From an uncultured Flavobacterium sp. (GTDB taxonomy: Bacteria; Bacteroidota; Bacteroidia; Flavobacteriales; Flavobacteriaceae), in assembly GCF_937967675.1 (NCBI RefSeq), contig NZ_CALBSN010000100.1:1-10994 (forward strand): a stretch of DNA of 10,994 bases. The letters run 5' to 3'. Within the stretch, counting starts at the first letter, position 1. Each line of letters opens with the position of its first letter. Shown here in pieces: positions 1 to 6,144 of this stretch. The position numbers and the translations under genes were made by a program. Under the pieces are notes generated by a model. It searched no databases. It was not told the DNA's origin and worked only from the letters and a program-made list of their open reading frames with translations.

Positions 1-446
1 ACACAATCCCAAACGCGAAAGATTTTCGGTTTGGGATTGTTGTTTCAGAATGGAACGAGCAAGTTACAGAAGGTTTGTATAACGGAGCTTTTGCAGCTTT
101 AACCGATTGCGGTGCTTTGCCAGAAAATATCATCCGTTGGAACGTACCAGGAAGTTTCGAATTGATTTTCGGAGCACGCCAAATGCACGAAAAACTAGAG
201 CTTGATGCCGTAATTGTGATTGGTTGTGTGATTAAAGGCGAAACCATGCATTTCGAATTTGTATGTGAAGGAGTAACTCAAGGAATGAAAGACTTAAATC
301 TTTTGTACGATGTACCAACTATTTTTTGTGTGTTAACCGATAACAACATGCAACAGTCATTAGACAGAAGTGGTGGGAAACACGGAAACAAAGGAGTAGA
401 AGCAGCAATTGCAGCAATCAAAATGGTTGATTTGAATAGAAAATAA
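1..446 (+). CDS. ribH: 6,7-dimethyl-8-ribityllumazine synthase (5' end missing)
   Basis: Lumazine synthase condenses 5-amino-6-ribitylamino-uracil with 3,4-dihydroxy-2-butanone 4-phosphate in the cytosol, the penultimate step of riboflavin synthesis. The reading frame is open from base 3 to the stop at 444-446 and has no Met near the window start, so the true start lies upstream; 147 residues are visible of about 155-165 usual for the family. The visible part begins TIPNAKDFRFGIVVSEWNE, the beta-strand and Trp that contact the pyrimidine. It continues with PGSFEL, the loop GCVIKGETMHFEFV carrying the catalytic-type His, and the C-terminal block LTDNNMQQSLDRSGGKHGNKG that binds phosphate in the neighbouring subunit. 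All key blocks are intact, so the enzyme is probably functional. A terminator follows directly, so ribH ends its transcript and is separate from the mutL unit. A TTG at 75 is in frame but lies inside the conserved region and is not the start. Confidence 0.96.
   Translation, partial: TIPNAKDFRFGIVVSEWNEQVTEGLYNGAFAALTDCGALPENIIRWNVPGSFELIFGARQMHEKLELDAVIVIGCVIKGETMHFEFVCEGVTQGMKDLNLLYDVPTIFCVLTDNNMQQSLDRSGGKHGNKGVEAAIAAIKMVDLNRK
3..40 (+). repeat. Long hairpin inside the ribH coding sequence
   Basis: Bases 3-14 (ACAATCCCAAAC) pair perfectly with 29-40 (GTTTGGGATTGT). The inner bases 16-20 (CGAAA) pair with 24-28 (TTTCG), with G15 bulged and a three-base loop (GAT, 21-23). This gives 17 base pairs with one bulge. 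It is not followed by a T-run and lies in conserved coding sequence, so it is not a terminator. Its role is unknown and chance is possible. Confidence 0.7.
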
Positions 447-472
447 AGGATTTTCTTTAAAAACAATATACT

Positions 473-498
473 AATCCCGATTTTCATCGGGATTTTTT
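473..498 (+). terminator. Intrinsic terminator after ribH
   Basis: A perfect 9-bp stem (AATCCCGAT at 473-481 with ATCGGGATT at 486-494) closes a TTTC loop and runs straight into a T-tract ending at 498. It starts 26 bases after the ribH stop codon and precedes the promoter of the next gene, so it should end the ribH transcript. Confidence 0.9.
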
Positions 499-509
499 GT
501 TAACAAAAA
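494..509. other. 16-bp perfect palindrome
   Basis: TTTTTGTTAACAAAAA is its own reverse complement. It overlaps the T-tract of the ribH terminator and ends just before the -33 element of the next promoter, so it could be an operator. The core TTGTTAACAA recurs upstream of parA at 10945-10954. No binding protein can be named from the sequence. Confidence 0.4.
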
Positions 510-544
510 TTTGGAGATTAAACGCGTAAAAATCCTTAAATTTG
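510..544 (+). promoter_or_regulatory. Bacteroidetes-type promoter of the mutL unit
   Basis: A TTTG at 510-513 and TAAATTTG at 537-544 match the flavobacterial -33 (TTG) and -7 (TAnnTTTG) consensus; the -7 match is exact. The spacer is 23 bases, at the long end of the usual range. Transcription would start a few bases after 544, leaving a very short leader before the ATG at 561. Confidence 0.65.
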
Positions 545-560
545 AAAAAAATAATGCGAC

Positions 561-854
561 ATGATTAAGTTTGGAAAAGGTAGAATGCCAAAGAACAAAA
601 GATTTAATTACACGCCTCGTCATTACGAAGGCAAAACAGTAGATAATCCATTTGATTTTGATTCTGCAATACGACGCGATAGAGAAACCGCAAGTTATAA
701 CGATATGAGAGCAATGTGGAGCGATGCTAGAGACGCTAGCAGAAATAGAAAGAATCGTTCTTTCAATATGCGTGTTATTGTCATTGCCTTAATTTTGGTT
801 TTGATCTTTTTCTTTATCATCGATTTTGATTTTTCCATATTTAGAAGAAAATAA
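561..854 (+). CDS. Small single-pass membrane protein, function unknown
   Basis: A 97-residue protein of a family I cannot assign a function. The N-terminal two thirds are soluble, strongly charged and rich in Arg, Lys, Asp and Asn (KNKRFNYTPRHYEG near residue 11, then NPFDFD and AIRRDRE). Residues about 70-93 form one very hydrophobic helix (start VIVIALILVLIFFFII), followed by a short FRRK end. The charge pattern suggests a cytosolic N-terminus and a tail-anchored topology. The ATG at 561 is close to the promoter; an in-frame ATG at 585 after GGAAAAGG is an alternative start that would remove eight residues. Its stop overlaps the mutL ATG by one base (TAATG), indicating translational coupling. 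From memory, relatives beside ribH are sometimes labelled riboflavin synthase subunit beta; nothing in this protein resembles lumazine or riboflavin synthase, so that label should not be used. Confidence 0.85.
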   Translation: MIKFGKGRMPKNKRFNYTPRHYEGKTVDNPFDFDSAIRRDRETASYNDMRAMWSDARDASRNRKNRSFNMRVIVIALILVLIFFFIIDFDFSIFRRK

Positions 855-2710
855 TGGCAGCGAGTATTATTCAACTTTTACCGGATCATGTTGCTAATCA
901 AATAGCTGCTGGAGAAGTGGTGCAACGCCCAGCTTCTGTTGTGAAAGAGTTGTTGGAAAATGCCGTTGATGCCAAATCGACGGACATTAAATTAATCGTT
1001 AAAGAAGCCGGAAAAACCTTAGTTCAAGTAATTGATAATGGTTTGGGTATGAATATGACCGATGCCCGTTTGTGTTTCGAACGTCATGCTACATCTAAAA
1101 TCCGAAAAGCAGAAGATTTATTCGATTTGCATACCAAAGGTTTTCGTGGCGAAGCATTAGCATCAATTGCTGCGATTGCTCATGTGGAATTAAAAACAAA
1201 ACAAGACCAAGAAGAACTTGGAACTCATATTGTTATTGAGGGTAGTAAATTGGTAACCCAAGATGTTGCGGTTTTACCAAAAGGAACCTCGTTTGCCGTT
1301 AAGAATTTGTTTTTCAATATTCCAGCCAGAAGAAATTTCTTGAAATCGGAAACAGTAGAATTTCGTCATGTGATGGATGAATTCCAACGTGTAGCGATGG
1401 CGCATCCGTCGATTTCATTTACTTTGATGCATAACGGGAGTGAATTATACAATTTACCAAGTTCTAATTACCGTCAAAGAATAGTGAATATTTTTGGTGG
1501 AAAAACAAACGAAAAGTTAGTGCCAGTTTCGGAAGAAACCGAGTTAATTACCATTTCTGGATTTGTAGGAAAACCTGAATTTGCAAAAAAGAGTAGAGGC
1601 GAACAGTTTTTCTTTGTGAACGATAGATATATCAAAAGTGCGTATTTGCATCATGCTATCATGAGTGCTTACGAAGGTTTGTTGAAAGAAGGTAATCAAC
1701 CAAGTTATTTCTTGTATTTGCAAGTGCCACCTCATACTATCGATATCAACATTCATCCTACAAAAACTGAAATTAAGTTTGACGATGAACATTCGTTATA
1801 TGCGATTTTGCGTTCAGCAGTGAAACATAGTTTAGGGCAATTTAACGTAGCGCCCGTTTTAGATTTTGAGCGCGATTCAAATTTAGACACGCCTTACGAA
1901 TATAAAAATAGAGAAGCTGATTTTCCAACAATTCAAGTAGATTCTAGTTTTAATCCATTTGCGGCTGAAAAACCGAGTTCGAAGCCGTTGTCTTCTTTTG
2001 GAAGTTATAAAAAGGAAACGTCAACAGCAAGTTGGGAAAGTTTATACGTTGGATTAAAGCAGGACACTCAAGAAATAGAAACTTTTTCATTTGAAAGTGA
2101 AGAAGTTACTAGTAAATTGTTTGAAGATGATGTGATGGAAACTAAAACCACATCAACCTATCAAATTCATAAAAAATATATCGTTAGCGCCATAAAATCG
2201 GGAATGTTGGTTATTGATCAAGGAAGAGCGCACCAACGTGTGTTGTATGAACAATTTCTGACTAATATTACGGTTCAGAAAGCTTCTAGCCAGCAGTTGT
2301 TATTTCCATTGGAATTGTATTTTTCTTCTGATGAGATGATTTTATTGAAAGAATTGCAGTCTTCTTTAGAAAACACTGGATTTGTTTTTGATGCTTTCAA
2401 TATTGATTCTATTCAAATTTCAGGATTGCCAATTGGAATGGCTGAAAGTGAAATATCCATTGTTTTAGAAGAATTAATTGGGAATCTACAAAATGAAATT
2501 CCAGAAAGTAGTTTTTCACAGAGTGATAGCATTGCCAAATCGATGGCGAAAAGTATGGCCGTTAAAACCGGAACTTATTTAACCGAAAGGGAACAAGAAA
2601 ATTTAGTAAATTCGTTATTTGCGTGTAAAGAACCCAATGTTTCGCCTTTTCAAAAACCAACTTTTATCACGTTAACGGTAGAAGATCTAGATAAAAAATT
2701 TGCGATATGA
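854..2710 (+). CDS. mutL: DNA mismatch repair protein MutL
   Basis: MutL is the ATP-driven matchmaker of mismatch repair, linking mismatch-bound MutS to strand incision. At 618 residues it is typical in length. The N-terminal GHKL ATPase is complete: ELLENAVDA (general base Glu32, Asn36), DNGLGM (61-66), RHATSKI (77-83) and GFRGEAL (96-102). A variable linker lies at about 330-430, then the C-terminal dimerisation domain begins near TYQIHKKYIVSAI. QQLLFP at 480-485 fits the sliding-clamp-binding pattern QxLLxP. The place of the endonuclease motif DQHA(X)2E(X)4E reads DQGRAHQRVLYE (455-466), keeping Asp455 and Glu466 but not the His, Ala or first Glu. The usual CPHGRP block reads SPFQKP (597-602). 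Incision activity is therefore doubtful. The start overlaps the upstream stop by one base, and the TGA stop overlaps the next start (ATGA). Confidence 0.97.
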   Translation: MAASIIQLLPDHVANQIAAGEVVQRPASVVKELLENAVDAKSTDIKLIVKEAGKTLVQVIDNGLGMNMTDARLCFERHATSKIRKAEDLFDLHTKGFRGEALASIAAIAHVELKTKQDQEELGTHIVIEGSKLVTQDVAVLPKGTSFAVKNLFFNIPARRNFLKSETVEFRHVMDEFQRVAMAHPSISFTLMHNGSELYNLPSSNYRQRIVNIFGGKTNEKLVPVSEETELITISGFVGKPEFAKKSRGEQFFFVNDRYIKSAYLHHAIMSAYEGLLKEGNQPSYFLYLQVPPHTIDINIHPTKTEIKFDDEHSLYAILRSAVKHSLGQFNVAPVLDFERDSNLDTPYEYKNREADFPTIQVDSSFNPFAAEKPSSKPLSSFGSYKKETSTASWESLYVGLKQDTQEIETFSFESEEVTSKLFEDDVMETKTTSTYQIHKKYIVSAIKSGMLVIDQGRAHQRVLYEQFLTNITVQKASSQQLLFPLELYFSSDEMILLKELQSSLENTGFVFDAFNIDSIQISGLPIGMAESEISIVLEELIGNLQNEIPESSFSQSDSIAKSMAKSMAVKTGTYLTEREQENLVNSLFACKEPNVSPFQKPTFITLTVEDLDKKFAI

Positions 2711-3507
2711 TGAATAACATGACCGATACTGTTAAGCAGTTATTGATAATTAATGTTTTGTGTTTTATTGGAAGTTTTGTGGTGCCGCAATCGAATGATT
2801 TATTGGCGCTATATTACTTTGAAAGTGATAAATTTCAATTCTGGCAACCTATAACGCACATGTTCATGCACGGAAGTCCTATGCATATTTTCTTTAATAT
2901 GTTTGCATTGATTTCTTTTGGTAGCGCATTGGAGCATTTTTGGGGAGCTAAGAAATTTCTATTTTTCTATTTATCTTGTGGATTAGGAGCTGCTTTGATT
3001 CATTCGGGCGTTAATTATTATGAAATTCATTCACTTCTAGATCAATTACAAAATTCAGCGATAACTTCAGCAGATATTCATACTATTTTAAACACCGATT
3101 TTGTTAGCGGAAATCAGTTTCAGGGACAATTGTTGTATGAAAATGCACAAGCTACTTTTGATAAATTAAATTTAAATGGAGATGATTTTAAAATTTTATT
3201 TAATGCTGCAATAAAAAATCAAACCGCTGCCGTGGGAGCTTCAGGTGCTATTTACGGGTTATTAGTAGCTTTTGCCTTTATGTTTCCTAATGCCGAGTTG
3301 ATGATGATGTTTATTCCAGTTCCTATTAAAGCTAAATATTTTGTACCTGTGATTGTATTGTTAGATTTGTTCTCGGGTGTAACAGGATTTAGTCTTTTTG
3401 GAGGAAATATTGCCCATTTTGCCCATGTAGGTGGTGCTTTAATTGGTTTTATTATGATGTGGTATTGGAAGAAAAATCAGTTTGATCAAAACCGTTGGGA
3501 TAGATAA
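2707..3507 (+). CDS. Rhomboid family intramembrane serine protease (with internal insert)
   Basis: Rhomboids cleave transmembrane helices of substrate proteins within the bilayer. This 266-residue protein has six likely membrane helices and the full active site: HMFMHGSPMHIFFN gives His60 and Asn64 of the oxyanion hole in helix 2, GASGAIYG gives nucleophile Ser179 in helix 4, and IAHFAHVGG gives catalytic His240 in helix 6. Between helix 3 and helix 4 (about residues 110-175) lies a hydrophilic insert of some 60 residues that compact bacterial rhomboids such as GlpG lack; by topology it should be extracytoplasmic. The start overlaps the mutL stop as ATGA; further in-frame ATGs at 2710 and 2719 could be used instead. 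Substrates are unknown. The gene sits directly before a second, clearly different rhomboid gene. Confidence 0.93.
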   Translation: MMNNMTDTVKQLLIINVLCFIGSFVVPQSNDLLALYYFESDKFQFWQPITHMFMHGSPMHIFFNMFALISFGSALEHFWGAKKFLFFYLSCGLGAALIHSGVNYYEIHSLLDQLQNSAITSADIHTILNTDFVSGNQFQGQLLYENAQATFDKLNLNGDDFKILFNAAIKNQTAAVGASGAIYGLLVAFAFMFPNAELMMMFIPVPIKAKYFVPVIVLLDLFSGVTGFSLFGGNIAHFAHVGGALIGFIMMWYWKKNQFDQNRWDR

Positions 3508-3512
3508 GTTTT
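3481..3512 (+). promoter_or_regulatory. Possible internal promoter before the second rhomboid gene
   Basis: TTTG at 3481-3484 and TAAGTTTT at 3505-3512, 20 bases apart, resemble the -33 and -7 elements with one mismatch (final G to T). They overlap the end of the first rhomboid gene and could give separate expression of the second rhomboid and EEP genes. The evidence is a pattern match only. Confidence 0.3.
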
Positions 3513-3544
3513 TTAGAAAAAAGAATAAAGAACAAAGAGAAAAG

Positions 3545-4399
3545 ATGAACATTTTAGACGATTTAAAACTACAATACAGAACAGGTGGCATGGTGCAAAA
3601 GTTAATCTTTTGGAACATTGGTTTCTTCTTGTTTTCGTTGGTGTTTTTTTATAGTTTTTCTGTTGGGAAATTTCAAATTCCAACATGGATTGCTTTGTCG
3701 TCTGATCTTGGTAATTTAGTTAGAACGCCTTGGACATTAATTACGTTTAATTTTTTTCATGCTAAGTTTTTACATTTATTTTTTAATTTGTTAGTGCTTC
3801 ATTTTGCAGGAAGATTGTTTTCAACATATTTTACAGATAGACAATTGCTTGGTGTTTACATTTTAGGTGGTGTTTTCTCTGGAATTATATTTGTGCTTTC
3901 CTATATTCTAATTGGGAAATCAGGTTTGCTGGTTGGAGCTAGTGGTGCTATTATGGCAATTTTGCTTAGCGTTACGACTTATGCACCCTTTATGTTGTTG
4001 CGTATTCCATTGATTGGAATTGTGAAGCTATGGCATGTCACATTTGTTATTTTATTACTAGATTTAATTCAGTTGCCTTTAGATAACACAGGCGGACATA
4101 TAGCGCATTTAGGTGGTGCACTTTTTGGTTTTCTTTACGTTAAGTTATTACAATCGGGAACCGATTTAAGTAAAGGAATTTTGTTTGTTTTAGATTTCTT
4201 TGCGAATCTTTCTAAACCAAAAAAGAAAACCCCATTTAAAAAAGTACATCGCAATACAACAAAAAAAGTAGTAAATTCGTTCTCAGAAAAAGATATTACA
4301 CAAAAACAGATTGATGATATTTTAGATAAAATTAGTAAATCGGGTTATGATAGTTTAACAAAAGAGGAAAAGGAATTTCTTTTTAAAGCAGGAAAATAA
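3545..4399 (+). CDS. Rhomboid family intramembrane serine protease with C-terminal tail
   Basis: The second rhomboid has 284 residues from the ATG at 3545. I prefer this start to the TTG at 3482, which would overlap the previous gene and add a hydrophilic 21-residue lead; a purine-rich stretch precedes the ATG. Six membrane helices and the active site are visible: His77 and Asn81 (FLHLFFN), nucleophile Ser133 in GASGA, and His188 in HIAHLGG. It lacks the long insert of its neighbour. Instead it has a cytosolic tail of about 75 residues: a basic Lys-rich linker, then a compact end (about 249-284, QKQIDDILDKISKSGYDSLT with a final KEEKEFLFKAGK). That end matches my memory of the DUF6576 segment found at the C-terminus of Bacteroidetes rhomboids. 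Its stop overlaps the next ATG by one base. The substrate is unknown. Confidence 0.93.
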   Translation: MNILDDLKLQYRTGGMVQKLIFWNIGFFLFSLVFFYSFSVGKFQIPTWIALSSDLGNLVRTPWTLITFNFFHAKFLHLFFNLLVLHFAGRLFSTYFTDRQLLGVYILGGVFSGIIFVLSYILIGKSGLLVGASGAIMAILLSVTTYAPFMLLRIPLIGIVKLWHVTFVILLLDLIQLPLDNTGGHIAHLGGALFGFLYVKLLQSGTDLSKGILFVLDFFANLSKPKKKTPFKKVHRNTTKKVVNSFSEKDITQKQIDDILDKISKSGYDSLTKEEKEFLFKAGK

Positions 4400-5442
4400 T
4401 GCCAAAACAATCTTGGTTTAGTAGAATTATGTTTTTTTTTAATACAGTGCTTACTGTATTGACTTTTCTTGCGTATTTGTTGCCTTTCTTAGCGCCTAAA
4501 GCCTTTCCTTTTTTAAGTGTATTGACACTAATTCTTCCCTTGTTTTTGATTTTGAATTTCTTCTTTTTTGTTTTTTGGTTATTGCAACTAAAAAGACAAA
4601 TGTTACTTTCAGGATTAGTATTATTACTTGGAATTACCTTCATTAATCGTTTTTATAAATTTTCGGAAACCAATCTTCCACCAGAAGATAGCGACTTTAC
4701 TTTAATGAGTTATAATGTCCGACTTTTTAATTTGTATGAATGGCTTCCTCAAGGTGATGTTCCTGAACAAATCTCAAAATTAATTGATGAAAAGCATCCT
4801 GATATCTTGTGTTTACAAGAGTTTTCGCCTAACGATAAAGTGTCAGTAAAAAAATACCCACATAGTTTTGTAAAGTTATATGGTGGAAAAAATAAATATG
4901 GTCAAGCCATTTATTCCAATTACAAAATGATTGAGAAGGGAGAAATTCAATTTCCTAATACAAGCAATAATGTTATTTATGCCGATATTTTAAAAGGTAA
5001 AGATACCTTGCGAATTTATAGTATGCACCTGCAATCTATTAAAATCAGTACCGATATACACGAAGATCTTAATCAAGAAAAATCAAAGTTTATTTTTATG
5101 CGAATTAGTGAAGCATTTACGCTTCAACAGCAACAAGCAGAAATTATTAAAAAACATTTTGATGCGTGTAACTATCCAAAAATTATCTGTGGTGATTTGA
5201 ATAATAGTGCTTTCTCTTATGTATATAGAACGGTGAAAGGGGATATGAAAGATGCTTTCGAACAAGCTGGAACAGGTTTTGGAAAATCGTATAATTTTAA
5301 ATATTATCCAGCCAGGATTGATTATGTTTTCGTTGAAAATAATATCGAGGTGAAAGAATTTACTTCTCTAGATTCTTTTGTTCAAAGCGATCATTTTCCA
5401 CAATTAACAAGATTAAATCTAGTTCAAAAAACAGAAGAATAA
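4399..5442 (+). CDS. Membrane-anchored endonuclease/exonuclease/phosphatase (EEP) family protein
   Basis: This protein has 347 residues. The first ~95 hold three hydrophobic helices (about 9-32, 36-64 and 70-86), anchoring a C-terminal EEP-fold catalytic domain. The metal and catalytic set looks complete: Asn106 in SYNVRLF, Glu141 in ILCLQEF, His210 in SMHLQS, Asp266 and Asn268 in GDLN, Asp308 in RIDYVFV and Asp331-His332 in SDHFP. The superfamily includes DNase I-like nucleases, exonuclease III, sphingomyelinases and inositol phosphatases. The sequence does not reveal which phosphodiester or phosphomonoester is cut. The anchor places the enzyme at the membrane, so a lipid head group or extracytoplasmic nucleic acid is as plausible as chromosomal DNA. 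Nothing ties it to MutL beyond the shared transcript. The start overlaps the second rhomboid's stop by one base. The stop is one base from the stop of the convergent WbqC-like gene. Confidence 0.9.
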   Translation: MPKQSWFSRIMFFFNTVLTVLTFLAYLLPFLAPKAFPFLSVLTLILPLFLILNFFFFVFWLLQLKRQMLLSGLVLLLGITFINRFYKFSETNLPPEDSDFTLMSYNVRLFNLYEWLPQGDVPEQISKLIDEKHPDILCLQEFSPNDKVSVKKYPHSFVKLYGGKNKYGQAIYSNYKMIEKGEIQFPNTSNNVIYADILKGKDTLRIYSMHLQSIKISTDIHEDLNQEKSKFIFMRISEAFTLQQQQAEIIKKHFDACNYPKIICGDLNNSAFSYVYRTVKGDMKDAFEQAGTGFGKSYNFKYYPARIDYVFVENNIEVKEFTSLDSFVQSDHFPQLTRLNLVQKTEE

Positions 5443-5443
5443 T

Positions 5444-6061
5444 TTAAATCTTTTGATTTTTCAGATAATCCACAGCGTATCTTCCTTCATTAAAAAGCAA
5501 GTCTAAAATGCTTAAGTTGTTAATAAAACCGTGTTTTTCTTCAAATACTTGCGTGTATTCCTCTAATTGAGTTGTGTCTTTTTTCCCGTTTGCCAAATGT
5601 CTAAAATCTTTAAAATTTGGAACATCATGGAAAAATTCAGTTGTTTTATCTGTTTGGATAGTTATTCCTAAAGACTCGTTTACCAATTCAAAAATTTCCA
5701 AATTCAAATCCATTAAAAATTCATGTCTTTTTTCGAATAGCGGACGAAAATCATCTTCAAAATATTCGAAAAAAGGCGAAGTTCGGTATGCAGCTTCTAA
5801 CGATTTAAAGTGATTTTTTTGCCATCCAAAATCGTTTTCAATGCGGACATCTTTGTATTTCTGATGTTTGTCTTTTGAATGTTTGATAGGGATATTCAAC
5901 ATTTGAATTCCATTTGGACTATAAATGTACATCCTATTCCTGTTCGTTTGTTTTTGAAAATTGTCTTCCATTTCAAACGTTACCGAATCTGCTTGAAGCA
6001 TCGCTACGTAATGACTAATTGATGGAAAATAAGTTGGATGTATAAGAATGTTGTTCATCAT
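5444..6061 (-). CDS. WbqC-like family protein
   Basis: A 205-residue soluble protein with the features of the WbqC-like family: the N-terminal block ILIHPTYFPSISHY (HPTYFP at residues 8-13), the following AD-x-VTFE strand, the Asn/Arg-rich NRNRM (40-44), IPIKHS, and the KDVRIEND-W-KNHFKSLEAAY region. WbqC was named from a surface polysaccharide gene cluster. The biochemical role of the broad family is uncertain; sugar or amino-acyl transfer to surface glycans is only a suggestion. Tandem ATGs at 6061 and 6058 make the exact start ambiguous by one residue. It lies downstream of lepB on the same strand, separated by 83 bases holding an inverted repeat, so it may be partly uncoupled from the par-lepB transcript. 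It converges with the EEP gene. Confidence 0.85.
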   Translation of the reverse strand: MMNNILIHPTYFPSISHYVAMLQADSVTFEMEDNFQKQTNRNRMYIYSPNGIQMLNIPIKHSKDKHQKYKDVRIENDFGWQKNHFKSLEAAYRTSPFFEYFEDDFRPLFEKRHEFLMDLNLEIFELVNESLGITIQTDKTTEFFHDVPNFKDFRHLANGKKDTTQLEEYTQVFEEKHGFINNLSILDLLFNEGRYAVDYLKNQKI

Positions 6062-6080
6062 AAAATATTGTTTTTAAAAA

Positions 6081-6134
6081 CACGAATTTCACTAATTATC
6101 ACAAGTTATTTCGTGCTAATTAGTGAAATTCGGT
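6081..6134. repeat. Long inverted repeat between lepB and the WbqC-like gene; possible terminator
   Basis: Sixteen bases at 6083-6098 (CGAATTTCACTAATTA) pair perfectly with 6117-6132 (TAATTAGTGAAATTCG) around an 18-base loop. The left half is built of three short units starting CAC (CACGAATTT, CACTAATTAT, CACAAGTTAT). Read in the lepB direction, the stem ends in GTG and then five Ts (complement of 6076-6080), so it could act as an intrinsic terminator after lepB, though the stem is AT-rich. The unit pattern resembles dispersed intergenic repeats I associate with Flavobacterium genomes. Confidence 0.7.
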
Positions 6135-6144
6135 TAAAATTATA

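Noticed and set aside
75..446. ribH starting at the TTG at position 75
   Set aside because: The frame is open to the window edge and encodes the conserved N-terminal lumazine synthase segment before this codon, so the gene is truncated by the window, not started here.
278..487. Minus-strand open frame opposite the ribH end
   Set aside because: It is antisense to conserved ribH codons, runs into the terminator stem and has no recognisable protein features.
1544..1792. Minus-strand open frame inside mutL
   Set aside because: It lies wholly within well-conserved mutL sequence and shows no independent features; the same applies to other short opposite-strand frames at 5083-5265, 5574-5813 and 6946-7230.
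4383..4643. Minus-strand 86-residue open frame opposite the EEP start
   Set aside because: Its Lys/Asn-rich composition is what the antisense of a Phe/Leu-rich membrane segment gives; the plus-strand gene explains the region.
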